From: CAZLFQ01 sp964625465
GTDB lineage: Bacteria > Pseudomonadota > Alphaproteobacteria > Rickettsiales > Midichloriaceae
DNA length: 32,829 nt
Reading direction: 5' to 3'
Assembly (NCBI GenBank): GCA_964625465.1
Contig: CAZVFD010000014.1
Coordinates: 1-32,829 of the forward strand
The position numbers were made by a program, and so were the translations under genes. Position 1 is the stretch's first letter. Each line of letters begins with the position of its first letter. The notes under the pieces were generated by a model, which had not been told where the DNA came from, made no database searches, and worked only from the letters and a program-made list of their open reading frames with translations. This document shows, piece by piece, positions 23,889 through 31,515 of the stretch.

Positions 23889-24848
23889 ATGTTAGGACTT
23901 AATAGCGCTTTAGATCAAATAATTAATTTTCCAATTGAAACTGAAGAAGATAATAAATCGTCGGCGCATGAGTTTGTAATGTTGAATGATTCCTTAGTGA
24001 TAGTTTCCGCTCCACCAACAATTAAAGATAATTATGATCCAAACAACACGCCTGAGCCAAATAATGATTCTAAATTAGTAGCTGGAACATCTGCATCTGT
24101 AATAAGTACGTATGTAAAAGTAAGAACTTTGAGAGATGAATGGGAAGATTTAATCCAGCTATTAAAAAAATACTATGATTTAAAATTTGTAATAAATACT
24201 ATCTACGAAGCGCAGCGCCCTGGCAAAATTATAAAGACACTTTTTTCAATTGGCATTGTACAAATGACAGTGACTAGCGTTTTATACAATCCAATACTAG
24301 CGGCAGGTTTTTCAGCATATTTAGGCTATGTATTTTTTAATGATTCAAAAGAGAAAGGATATAAAGATACTAAAGTTACATTAGGGGTAGGCGCATTAAT
24401 ATTTAATAACATTTCCCCATTCATTTTTGATCCTGCGGTTAATCCATTTTTATTCATGACCTATTTTTATTTTAGTATGAGTGCATGGGGAGTGCTAACT
24501 TCAAGTTTTGAGAAAACCAAATTACTCAGCAAAATTACATATCTAACTGGTGCAAATGCATTTGTGATAGAAAGCCCGTTTGTGTATTTAGGGTTTCTCA
24601 CTCTTTTAGAGAAGGGATACATTGATGATATTATAGGTAAAAAAGCCCCAGCTTTATTGGTTAATAGTATTTTGGCTACTGTAAAATCAAGTGCAAAAGA
24701 GGCGGTTACAGAATATTTGTGTACTGTGACGGAAGTATTGAAAGATAGTTTTCAAACAGTAATTTTGCTTCCTGTGCAGATTGTAAAAGATATGTTAAAC
24801 AGTAGATTTATATCTAATGAATTTGTTGATTTGAAAAAGGGCAGATAA
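23889..24848 (+). CDS. Hypothetical multi-pass membrane protein
   Basis: Not recognised. 319 residues. Residues ~1-110 are acidic and probably soluble; ~118-235 contain about four to five hydrophobic helices (VQMTVTSVLYNPILAAGFSAYLGYVFF, FLFMTYFYFSMSAWGVL, then FVYLGFLTLL); the C terminus is amphipathic. There is no signal peptide. It begins 14 bases after the lgt stop once the false N gap is merged, with GGAG in front, so it is probably cotranscribed with lgt. A palindromic repeat follows it. It could be specific to this lineage. Confidence 0.65.
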   Translation: MLGLNSALDQIINFPIETEEDNKSSAHEFVMLNDSLVIVSAPPTIKDNYDPNNTPEPNNDSKLVAGTSASVISTYVKVRTLRDEWEDLIQLLKKYYDLKFVINTIYEAQRPGKIIKTLFSIGIVQMTVTSVLYNPILAAGFSAYLGYVFFNDSKEKGYKDTKVTLGVGALIFNNISPFIFDPAVNPFLFMTYFYFSMSAWGVLTSSFEKTKLLSKITYLTGANAFVIESPFVYLGFLTLLEKGYIDDIIGKKAPALLVNSILATVKSSAKEAVTEYLCTVTEVLKDSFQTVILLPVQIVKDMLNSRFISNEFVDLKKGR

Positions 24849-24896
24849 TCTATTAGAGCTAGAGCTTTTATAGCATATCCAAGACTTGCATAACCA

Positions 24897-25020
24897 CGTC
24901 GCGCTTCGCACTCCTCGTCGTGACAAAACTAGGTCATGGCGAGCTTTAAGCTAGATGCTGAACCAAGTTCAGCATGACAATAGGTGCAACGCCGTCATCC
25001 CGAATTTATTTCGGGATCTA
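24897..25020. repeat. Cluster of dispersed palindromic repeats, copy B
   Basis: This 242-base stretch between two convergent genes contains three repeat elements. Bases 24897-24944 match copy A (16455-16502) at 46 of 48 positions. A second element has a seven-pair hairpin, gctgaac (24957-24963) with gttcagc (24967-24973). A third is atcccgaa (24997-25004) with ttcgggat (25010-25017). They resemble the intergenic palindromes found widely in Rickettsiales genomes. No gene is present here. Confidence 0.82.
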
Positions 25021-25089
25021 GTAGCTTCGACACAGAACCAAGCGCAGTATTATCACATTTTTATAACGCCTTAGCTATATCTGCCTATC

Positions 25090-26502
25090 CTAATTCAATC
25101 GTACTCCCCATTTTGCAGCTAGATATTGCTCAAGAGATTTGCGCTCAGCTGAAGTAAGCTCTTTATTAAGATATAAATATTCTAAAAGATCATAGTCTGC
25201 TACTTGAAGTGAGTGGTGAGATCCGATAATAACAGTTGTTCGCCAATTAAAATCAGATTGAGTTCCACTTAAGCTGCCGTATGAAGTCCCATCAATAAAA
25301 AGTTGTCCACCCGAAGTAGTGCCTACAGATCCAATTGCAATATGTGGTCTATAGTCGTTTAGAGTATTTATAGATGATACTATTACACCAGTTGTCCAGT
25401 AATAATATCTCAAGCTTCCATTTTCAAAGCCCATGCTCCTATCGTAAGCACCAGCCCAGTATGATGCTCCATCAGTAACTATATTAAAACATGTATTCCA
25501 GTTTAAGGTTTGGCTTGCAAATACAGTTACGATTGTAAATGGGCCATCTGATAGTGTTGGACTAGATACATACAAAGCGTCCGAATTACTAGGGTTAAAT
25601 TGAATGGTGTTTATGCCATTCTGTTTAGGGCCTGGGTAGTCAGGCCGGTTTGAAGAGAAACTTTGTGTGGCATGCCATCCATTTGGTGATTTGTCGTTCA
25701 ATTGCTCAACCCCCCCTGTATTGGTTGTAATCGTGCACTTATCTGCTGCATCTAACCACACTTGGCAATTTTTTAGTCCAGCTGGGCAAGATTTGTATTT
25801 TGAGTTTGTGACATAAGATATAATGTCGTCATAGTATGAAGTATTGACATTACTTTTGGTAATGTCAGACATCTTGTATGCTGTATTGTTATCGCAGTTA
25901 GCACCATCTTTTGCTGCAACATCGCAACCTATTCCTACCGCACCAGAGTTAGGTTGGCTAGCCCCTTTTTGGTCTAAACCATGAGAAATTAATGTTATGA
26001 CTGCTTTGTCTGTTATAGTATTGCCGTTGTAATCTGAAATAATGAGAACGCCATTGACCTCGCAATTATTTTCACTCTGTGTGAACCTGGCATCTACTGC
26101 ATATGTAATTTTAGATTTCCAGCCATCTATAGATGCAGATTCTGGTATGCCGAGAGTTTTGAATGGTACTGACCCTTGTGCCATAGTGTATAATGCACCG
26201 TTCACAGGATGGGCAACACAACTTAAACCTGCAGGACAGGCTGAGTAGCAGTTTGTCTCAGCATTGCCATAGTTTGCATGGCTAGAGGCCATGGTTGTGA
26301 GAGAAGGACAAGGGTATTTACCATACAGATTACGGTAATTTTCTAGTGCTTTTTGAATTATGGATATATTCTGTTTTGTTGTGATAATTTCCTGTGCGCT
26401 AATTTGCGAATTGAGCCCAGAGGTGGAAATTGCCACCATCACCGCTACAACAGTTAAAACTATTGCTAACTCAAGCAGTGAAAATGAATTCATTTTTCTC
26501 AT
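25090..26502 (-). CDS. Prepilin-type protein with C-terminal LamG-like domain (1)
   Basis: A type IV pilin-like or pseudopilin-like protein of 470 residues. The N terminus MRKMNS-FSLLELAIVLTVVAVM is a class III prepilin signal: short basic leader, cleavage before Phe, Glu at +5 and a hydrophobic helix. The residue before the cut is Ser rather than Gly. Residues ~60-250 form a Cys-rich globular part (YGKYPCPS, CYSACPAGLSC). From ~255 a concanavalin/LamG-like domain begins (QVWLDAADKCTI, DKSPNGWHATQ) and ends LTSAERKSLEQYLAAKWG. The ATG at 26502 lies two bases after the stop of its paralogue, so the pair is translationally coupled. Its likely role is a surface adhesin or minor pilin. Confidence 0.85.
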   Translation of the reverse strand: MRKMNSFSLLELAIVLTVVAVMVAISTSGLNSQISAQEIITTKQNISIIQKALENYRNLYGKYPCPSLTTMASSHANYGNAETNCYSACPAGLSCVAHPVNGALYTMAQGSVPFKTLGIPESASIDGWKSKITYAVDARFTQSENNCEVNGVLIISDYNGNTITDKAVITLISHGLDQKGASQPNSGAVGIGCDVAAKDGANCDNNTAYKMSDITKSNVNTSYYDDIISYVTNSKYKSCPAGLKNCQVWLDAADKCTITTNTGGVEQLNDKSPNGWHATQSFSSNRPDYPGPKQNGINTIQFNPSNSDALYVSSPTLSDGPFTIVTVFASQTLNWNTCFNIVTDGASYWAGAYDRSMGFENGSLRYYYWTTGVIVSSINTLNDYRPHIAIGSVGTTSGGQLFIDGTSYGSLSGTQSDFNWRTTVIIGSHHSLQVADYDLLEYLYLNKELTSAERKSLEQYLAAKWGVRLN

Positions 26503-26504
26503 AC

Positions 26505-27929
26505 TTAAAAATTTAACCCCCATTTTTGCGCAAGATAAACTTGCAGTATTTTTCTTTCGTCATCAGTTAATTCTTTATCAAAATATAAATATTCCATAAG
26601 ATTATAATTCGCTGCTCCAAGATTGTTGTGTGAGCCGATAATTAAAGTTGTTTCGGCAGTTCTTGAAGATGCAGTACCGGCTTGTGTTCCAATTGATGTC
26701 CCATCGACGAAACTTTTACTACCATTGCTGCCAACTGTAGTGATTGCTACGCGAGGGAAGCCATTATTAAATGTTCCAGTGCTTGTTATGTACTGTGCGC
26801 CACCTGCGGTATGATTATAACTTCTGAAAAAGCCTGTGGTTAATCCATGGCTCCTATCAAAAGTGACGGCTGAGTAAGATGCACTATCAGCTAATACATT
26901 AAAGGTAGTTGTTGAAGCAGATGAAGAAAATACGGTGACAATGGAATAGGGGCCATCTGATAAAAAGCCAGAAGCTGATGCATAAAGTGCATCAGTATTA
27001 GCTGGAACAAAAGTTATAAAATTGCGATTGTTAATTTTAGTTGAGGAGTAGTCTGGGCGATTTGAAGAGCTTGATTGTGAAGCAGGATAGCTGCCCGTTA
27101 AAGAAGCTTTATTTCTAATCAAATGCACGCCACCAGTATTGGTTATAATGGTGCATTTATCTGATGCGTCATACCAAATCTGACAACCTGACAGTCCAGC
27201 GGGACAATAGGAAGTCTTGGTATTTGTAGCAAATGATATAATATCGTCATAATAAGATGTGTTCACGTTACTAAGCGCCAGTTCAGAAATCCTAAAAGTT
27301 GCATTGTTATTGCAGTTTTCTCCATCTTTCGCGGCAGTATCACATGCTGTAGTAATCGTTCCAGTGTTTGGTGAATAAGCGCCTTTGCGATCTTTTCCAA
27401 ATGAAACAATTACATACATGGTTTTGGAATTAATGGTGTTGTTACTATAATCTTGAATGCTTAGTAGCCCATCTGTTTCGCATCTGTTTAAATCTTGGGT
27501 GAATCTAGCATCGATAGCGTAAGACATCTTTCCGCCCCAAGGATCTATGGCTAAATCAGGAGAAATACCTAGTGTTTTAAATGGTATGTCGCCTTGCACC
27601 ACATCCATAAGAGCTGAGTTTGTTGAATTTGTTACGCAGCTTATTCCCGAAGGGCAGGTATTATAGCAATCAGTAGCTGCAACGCCATAGTTCGCGTTTG
27701 AAGAGGCAATATTAGGAACTGCTGGGCATGGATACTTCTCAAATTGCGTTCGGTAGTTTTCAATTGCTAACTTGATTGTATTGATTCGCTGTTTTGTAGA
27801 GGTGATTTCAGAGCTGTTTAGTTGTGTTCTTAAACCTGAAAAACTCATAGTTATTATCACAGCTATGATGGTTAATACCACTGCTATTTCCAGCAAAGAA
27901 AACCCATGTCTGCAAGAGTTTTTAGGCAT
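26505..27929 (-). CDS. Prepilin-type protein with C-terminal LamG-like domain (2)
   Basis: A paralogue of the following gene, 474 residues, colinear throughout. The N terminus MPKNSCRHG-FSLLEIAVVLTIIAVI is a canonical prepilin signal with Gly at -1 and Glu at +5. The shared Cys-rich part has FEKYPCPAV, CYNTCPSGISC and SYYDDIISF, and the LamG-like domain runs from CQIWYDASDKCTI to LTDDERKILQVYLAQKWGL. The tandem copy suggests duplication followed by divergence. It is divergent from the prepilin peptidase that would process it (74 bases between starts). Whether it enters a type IV pilus or a type II pseudopilus cannot be told, as no assembly ATPase or secretin gene is here. Confidence 0.87.
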   Translation of the reverse strand: MPKNSCRHGFSLLEIAVVLTIIAVIITMSFSGLRTQLNSSEITSTKQRINTIKLAIENYRTQFEKYPCPAVPNIASSNANYGVAATDCYNTCPSGISCVTNSTNSALMDVVQGDIPFKTLGISPDLAIDPWGGKMSYAIDARFTQDLNRCETDGLLSIQDYSNNTINSKTMYVIVSFGKDRKGAYSPNTGTITTACDTAAKDGENCNNNATFRISELALSNVNTSYYDDIISFATNTKTSYCPAGLSGCQIWYDASDKCTIITNTGGVHLIRNKASLTGSYPASQSSSSNRPDYSSTKINNRNFITFVPANTDALYASASGFLSDGPYSIVTVFSSSASTTTFNVLADSASYSAVTFDRSHGLTTGFFRSYNHTAGGAQYITSTGTFNNGFPRVAITTVGSNGSKSFVDGTSIGTQAGTASSRTAETTLIIGSHNNLGAANYNLMEYLYFDKELTDDERKILQVYLAQKWGLNF

Positions 27930-28003
27930 TTATTCCATAAAAAACTTTGTATAACTATAATTATAGGCTAAATTTATATTTAGAACAAGGATATAGGTTT
28001 GAA

Positions 28004-28768
28004 ATGTATATGGCACCTGCTATCATGGAACTATGCTACTTTATTGTTGGGCTTGTATTTGGTAGCTTTGCTACAATGGCGAGTTATAGATTGGTGCATG
28101 GGGGAAGCTTTTTTACTCGATCCAAGTGCCCGAATTGTAAACATAAGCTAAATGTACCAGATTTGTTTCCAATTTTATCTTATTTCGTTCAGAAGGGTAA
28201 ATGCAGGTATTGCAAGAAAAAAATAGCGTTCAGATATCCACTGATAGAGTTTGTTACGGGATTGGCGTTTTTTGTGGTAGCTACAAGATATGGGGACATC
28301 CCAGTTTTTGCGATGCTGCTGTGCGCTATAAGCCTGATGCTAATAATTATGATTGTTACAGATTTTGAGGAATATATTATCCCAGATCAAATTCAGATAG
28401 CTTTATTAGTTTTGGGGGTGCTATTTGGTTACTACAAAGGATATGCATTAATACATATGATAGCGATGCCAACAATTTTGCTGGCTTTTGCGCTCGCACT
28501 TAAATATGGATTTAAAATTTTAATGAGAAAAGATGGCTTAGGTTTGGGTGATGTAAAGTTTTTTGCCATTGCGGGTTTATATCTCACGCCTGAGGCTGTT
28601 TCATCATTTTTCTTTCTGAGTGGCTTGATAGGGATTGGTACTGCACTAGTTTGGAGATTGATGAAAAAAGGGGAGCTATTCCCTTTTGGCCCATCGCTAG
28701 CATTATCATTGTTTGTAATTATTGTCTTTCCTAAAGCTGGACATATTTCTAATTTTTTATTCGGTTAA
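28004..28768 (+). CDS. pilD: Prepilin peptidase / N-methyltransferase
   Basis: An inner-membrane aspartic protease that removes prepilin leader peptides and methylates the new N terminus. 254 residues from the ATG at 28004. It has the N-terminal VFGSFATMASYRL motif, two CxxC pairs (KCPNCKHKL and KCRYCKKKI) that mark the methyltransferase domain, and the catalytic aspartates in VTDFEEYIIPD and GLGLGDVKFF. All are present, so it is probably bifunctional. The upstream TTG at 27947 in the same frame is less likely. It is next to two prepilin genes. The stop overlaps the next start (TAATG), coupling it to the kinase gene. Confidence 0.93.
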   Translation: MYMAPAIMELCYFIVGLVFGSFATMASYRLVHGGSFFTRSKCPNCKHKLNVPDLFPILSYFVQKGKCRYCKKKIAFRYPLIEFVTGLAFFVVATRYGDIPVFAMLLCAISLMLIIMIVTDFEEYIIPDQIQIALLVLGVLFGYYKGYALIHMIAMPTILLAFALALKYGFKILMRKDGLGLGDVKFFAIAGLYLTPEAVSSFFFLSGLIGIGTALVWRLMKKGELFPFGPSLALSLFVIIVFPKAGHISNFLFG

Positions 28769-30207
28769 TGAAAACACTTCAGAAAATAAAGTATCATTTT
28801 TTTAAATCTATTTCTCCGAGTGTTTTGGTTAATGCATTTAGATTTGCGTTCTTTGCATCGCTGCTGCCAGTGGGTATGGCGTCGATTTATATGTATTTTG
28901 CTTACGAGCACAATACATTTAGTGAATATCTATCAGTTATGATGGTCATATATTTGGCGATATCGATTTCAGTTTTTCCGCTTTTCAATGATTATAAATC
29001 TCTATCGAATTATTTTAGTGCGCTTAGTTTGAATCGGGCAAATAAATTTCCAAATTTAAAAACTTCAAAATCACTTTCTGAGTTAGTGGAATCAATTAGA
29101 ATTCTAAGTAAATCATGGGAACAAGCTAAGACTGAATTGAACCATAAAATCATAGAAAGTAAGTTACTATTTGATACTATTCCAGATATCATTTTGGTGG
29201 TTAATAGTGACTTTATAATTATAAATTCTAACCAGAATATTGATGAGCTATACCATAGAAATCCGATTGGTGAGAATATTTTGGATGTTGTAAAGAACCC
29301 GCTTTTGGAAGGGTGCATAAGATGGGTATTCCATGATAAAGTTGGGAAAAACCTCGAGATATCCCTAGATGTTAAAGACGTAAAGAGGTTTTATTTTGCA
29401 CGAATTGAATATTATCAACTTGATGATGAGGCTAAAGATTACGCAGTTGTAGTTTTGCAAGATATTACAGAAATTAAGAGAACTGAAGTAATGTTCAGTG
29501 ATTTTATAGCAAACGCTTCGCATGAAATAAAGACACCTTTAACAAGTATAGTTGGGGTTATAGAGACTTTACAACATACGGCTTACGATGATCCAAAAGC
29601 TATTGAACAGTTTATGCCAATATTGCAATCCCAAGCTTTGAGAATGTCGGCTTTGATAAGTGATTTGCTAAATCTTGCTAAAATTGAAAAAATGCAAAAT
29701 TCGCCTCCAAATGAAGAAGTTGATGTTGCGGAAGTAACTCATGCTGCTATAGAAAATCTAAAGTGGATTGTGAAAAAAGGTAATAATCAAATAAAGTTGA
29801 GTATAGATAAGGGGATTCCTAAAGTTATTGGTGATAAATCACAGTTGATTCAAGTTATGGAAAATCTCATCAGTAACGCTATAAAATACGGCGGTGATGG
29901 GAAAGATGTTACGGTTAGTATTAAAAAAATAGAAGAAGTACCGAAGAGTTTTGAACTTCCCAGTAATATTAGAAAAATTTTATGTATCTCTGTGATTGAC
30001 CAAGGTGAGGGGATAGCCAAAAAATATCTTCCAAGGCTTACAGAAAGATTTTTTAGAGTTGATAAATCTAGGTCAACTAAAATTGGTGGGACTGGCTTGG
30101 GTCTAGCTATTGTGAAACAAATTGTCGCAAGGCATGAAGCCTACCTAAGAATATCTAGCGAATCAGGCGTTGGCAGTACTTTTAGTGTTATTTTTGCTTT
30201 ATCGTAG
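28768..30207 (+). CDS. PhoR-like sensor histidine kinase
   Basis: A membrane histidine kinase of 479 residues with the PhoR-type layout: two N-terminal helices (~20-43 and ~54-72), a linker, PAS (~125-235; LLFDTIPDIILVVNSDFIIINSN), HisKA with FIANASHEIKTPLTSIVGVIETLQ (His252), and HATPase_c with NLISNAIKYGG, DQGEGIA and GTGLGLAIVKQ. It is complete and probably active. PhoR would sense phosphate status through the Pst system, but no phoB, pst or phoU gene is near, so the stimulus is open. The overlap with the prepilin peptidase gene is unusual and may tie its expression to the pilin locus. Confidence 0.85.
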   Translation: MKTLQKIKYHFFKSISPSVLVNAFRFAFFASLLPVGMASIYMYFAYEHNTFSEYLSVMMVIYLAISISVFPLFNDYKSLSNYFSALSLNRANKFPNLKTSKSLSELVESIRILSKSWEQAKTELNHKIIESKLLFDTIPDIILVVNSDFIIINSNQNIDELYHRNPIGENILDVVKNPLLEGCIRWVFHDKVGKNLEISLDVKDVKRFYFARIEYYQLDDEAKDYAVVVLQDITEIKRTEVMFSDFIANASHEIKTPLTSIVGVIETLQHTAYDDPKAIEQFMPILQSQALRMSALISDLLNLAKIEKMQNSPPNEEVDVAEVTHAAIENLKWIVKKGNNQIKLSIDKGIPKVIGDKSQLIQVMENLISNAIKYGGDGKDVTVSIKKIEEVPKSFELPSNIRKILCISVIDQGEGIAKKYLPRLTERFFRVDKSRSTKIGGTGLGLAIVKQIVARHEAYLRISSESGVGSTFSVIFALS

Positions 30208-30217
30208 CAGAATAAAA

Positions 30218-30237
30218 CCCTGAGCGTGAGCTCAGGG
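30218..30237 (+). terminator. Hairpin after the PhoR-like kinase gene
   Basis: A perfect eight-base-pair GC-rich stem, ccctgagc (30218-30225) with gctcaggg (30230-30237), has a GTGA loop and lies 11 bases after the stop. There is no T-run, so it may stop transcription weakly or be part of the adjacent repeat. Confidence 0.4.
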
Positions 30238-30275
30238 GTGTAGCGCGCGCTGAATCCTTCGCAACTTAGGTTTTT

Positions 30276-30350
30276 GTCATCATCGGGCTTGACCCGATGA
30301 TCCATTTTAAGGGAGATCCTAGTGTCACGCACAAGGATGACAGCAAGAAG
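30276..30350. repeat. Palindromic intergenic repeat
   Basis: A dispersed palindrome of the GTCATC...GATGATCC type, with an eight-pair stem, tcatcggg (30280-30287) with cccgatga (30293-30300), and a following GATCCT...AGGATGAC segment. It resembles in style the third element at 24997-25017. It lies between two convergent genes and carries no gene. Confidence 0.7.
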
Positions 30351-30398
30351 ATATTATTCCAAAAAAAACTTTTGAAAAGATTGCGTTATAATATTGTG

Positions 30399-31397
30399 CT
30401 AAGCCGCTTCTTTTGAAGATTCTAAACCTACAGCATGTGCGAAAGCTTCATCCCAAGTTCCTTTTGTTGCAGCTTTTGCATATTCGGTTACGCGGTTTTC
30501 AAAGAAGTTGGTATGTTCTGGAGCAGCAAGTAGCTCGTCTAACCAAGGCAACGGGTTACGTTCAATATGGTATATTGCATCCAAACCAAGTTGGTTTAAT
30601 CTTCTATCAGCGATATATCTGATGTACTTTTTGACATCGCTTGCTTCCATACCTTCAATAGCTCCATCAAATTCAAAAGCTAGATCAATAAATGCATCTT
30701 CATGTTCTACTATAGTTTCGCAAGCTTCTTTCAAATCATTGCGCAGTTCTTCAGTCCATACTTCAGGATTTTCCTGAATAAACGTGCGGAATAGTTTAAT
30801 GATAGAGTTGGTGTGCAGTGTTTCATCACGCACAGACCACGCAACGATTTGTCCCATTCCTTTCATTTTTCCAAATCTTTGGAAGTTTAAGAGCATTGCA
30901 AATGATGCAAATAACTGCAGGCCTTCTGTGAACCCGCCAAATACTGCAAGAGTAGTTGCAATATCTTTTGGAGTATCGACGCCAAACTTTTGCATGTAGT
31001 CATACTTGTCTTTCATTTCCTTGTATTTCATGAAAGCTTGATACTCAACTTCTGGCATGCCAATAGTGTCTAATAAGTGAGAATATGCATCGATATGAAT
31101 GGTTTCCATATTGGAAAACGCAGCTAACATCATACATACTTCTGTAGGGCGAAATACTCTAGAATAATGCCTCATATAGCAATTATTTACTTCGATATCT
31201 GCTTGAGTAAAGAAGCGGAAAATTTGAGTAAGCAAATGTCTTTCAGAATCAGACATGCTGTGTTTCCAATCTTTTACATCATCCGCCATTGGAACTTCTT
31301 CGGGAAGCCAGTGAATTTGCTGCTGAATCTTCCACGCATCATAAGCCCAAGGATAGGCAAAAGGTTTAAAAATTGATTCTGACTTGGTAAGAGACAT
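30399..31397 (-). CDS. nrdB: Ribonucleotide reductase class I, beta subunit
   Basis: The radical-generating small subunit of class I ribonucleotide reductase, which makes deoxynucleotides with NrdA. 332 residues. The di-metal ligands are all visible: Asp67 (TQADIEVN), Glu98 and His101 (METIH), Glu158 (FTEGLQ), Glu192 and His195 (DETLH). The radical Tyr105 is present at the usual place, four residues after the His ligand, so it is the tyrosyl type and not the Phe variant of Chlamydia. nrdA is not in the window. Tandem NrdR boxes lie upstream (31429-31475). Confidence 0.97.
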   Translation of the reverse strand: MSLTKSESIFKPFAYPWAYDAWKIQQQIHWLPEEVPMADDVKDWKHSMSDSERHLLTQIFRFFTQADIEVNNCYMRHYSRVFRPTEVCMMLAAFSNMETIHIDAYSHLLDTIGMPEVEYQAFMKYKEMKDKYDYMQKFGVDTPKDIATTLAVFGGFTEGLQLFASFAMLLNFQRFGKMKGMGQIVAWSVRDETLHTNSIIKLFRTFIQENPEVWTEELRNDLKEACETIVEHEDAFIDLAFEFDGAIEGMEASDVKKYIRYIADRRLNQLGLDAIYHIERNPLPWLDELLAAPEHTNFFENRVTEYAKAATKGTWDEAFAHAVGLESSKEAA

Positions 31398-31408
31398 AAG
31401 ATACCCAT

Positions 31409-31432
31409 GTTAATTTTGATTCCAAAATTAAC
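31409..31432 (-). promoter_or_regulatory. Leader hairpin of nrdB
   Basis: A perfect nine-base-pair stem, gttaatttt (31409-31417) with aaaattaac (31424-31432), has a six-base loop. It lies 12 bases before the nrdB ATG and would form near the 5' end of the transcript. It overlaps one NrdR box by four bases. Confidence 0.5.
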
Positions 31433-31475
31433 AATATCTTGTGTTCGCAAATTCTTCAACCACTATATGTTGATT
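31429..31475 (-). promoter_or_regulatory. Tandem NrdR boxes upstream of nrdB
   Basis: Two 16-base sites match the NrdR consensus acaCwAtATaTwGtgt. Box 1 is 31429-31444, on the minus strand acacaagatattgtta (13 of 16). Box 2 is 31460-31475, whose core ctatatgttg fits CWATATNTWG exactly. Their centres are 31 bases apart, three helical turns, as in known NrdR operators. A possible -35 (TTGAAG, 31454-31459 on the minus strand) sits between them, so binding would block the promoter. The repressor NrdR responds to ATP/dATP levels. Confidence 0.72.
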
Positions 31476-31515
31476 GTTTGTAAGTTTCTAGAGATGGTGC
31501 GAAGGTAGGGTACTT

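Noticed and set aside
16443..25020. CRISPR array suggested by repeated 48-bp sequence
   Set aside because: Only two copies 8 kb apart, palindromic and without regularly spaced spacers or cas genes.
27950..27961. TATAAT between the divergent prepilin and peptidase genes as a promoter
   Set aside because: A TATAAT is present at 27956-27961 but no -35 or extended -10 supports it in a very AT-rich stretch.
30361..30378. Possible minus-strand terminator after nrdB (short stem plus eight T on the minus strand)
   Set aside because: The stem is only four to five pairs with a loop of one to three bases, too weak to call.
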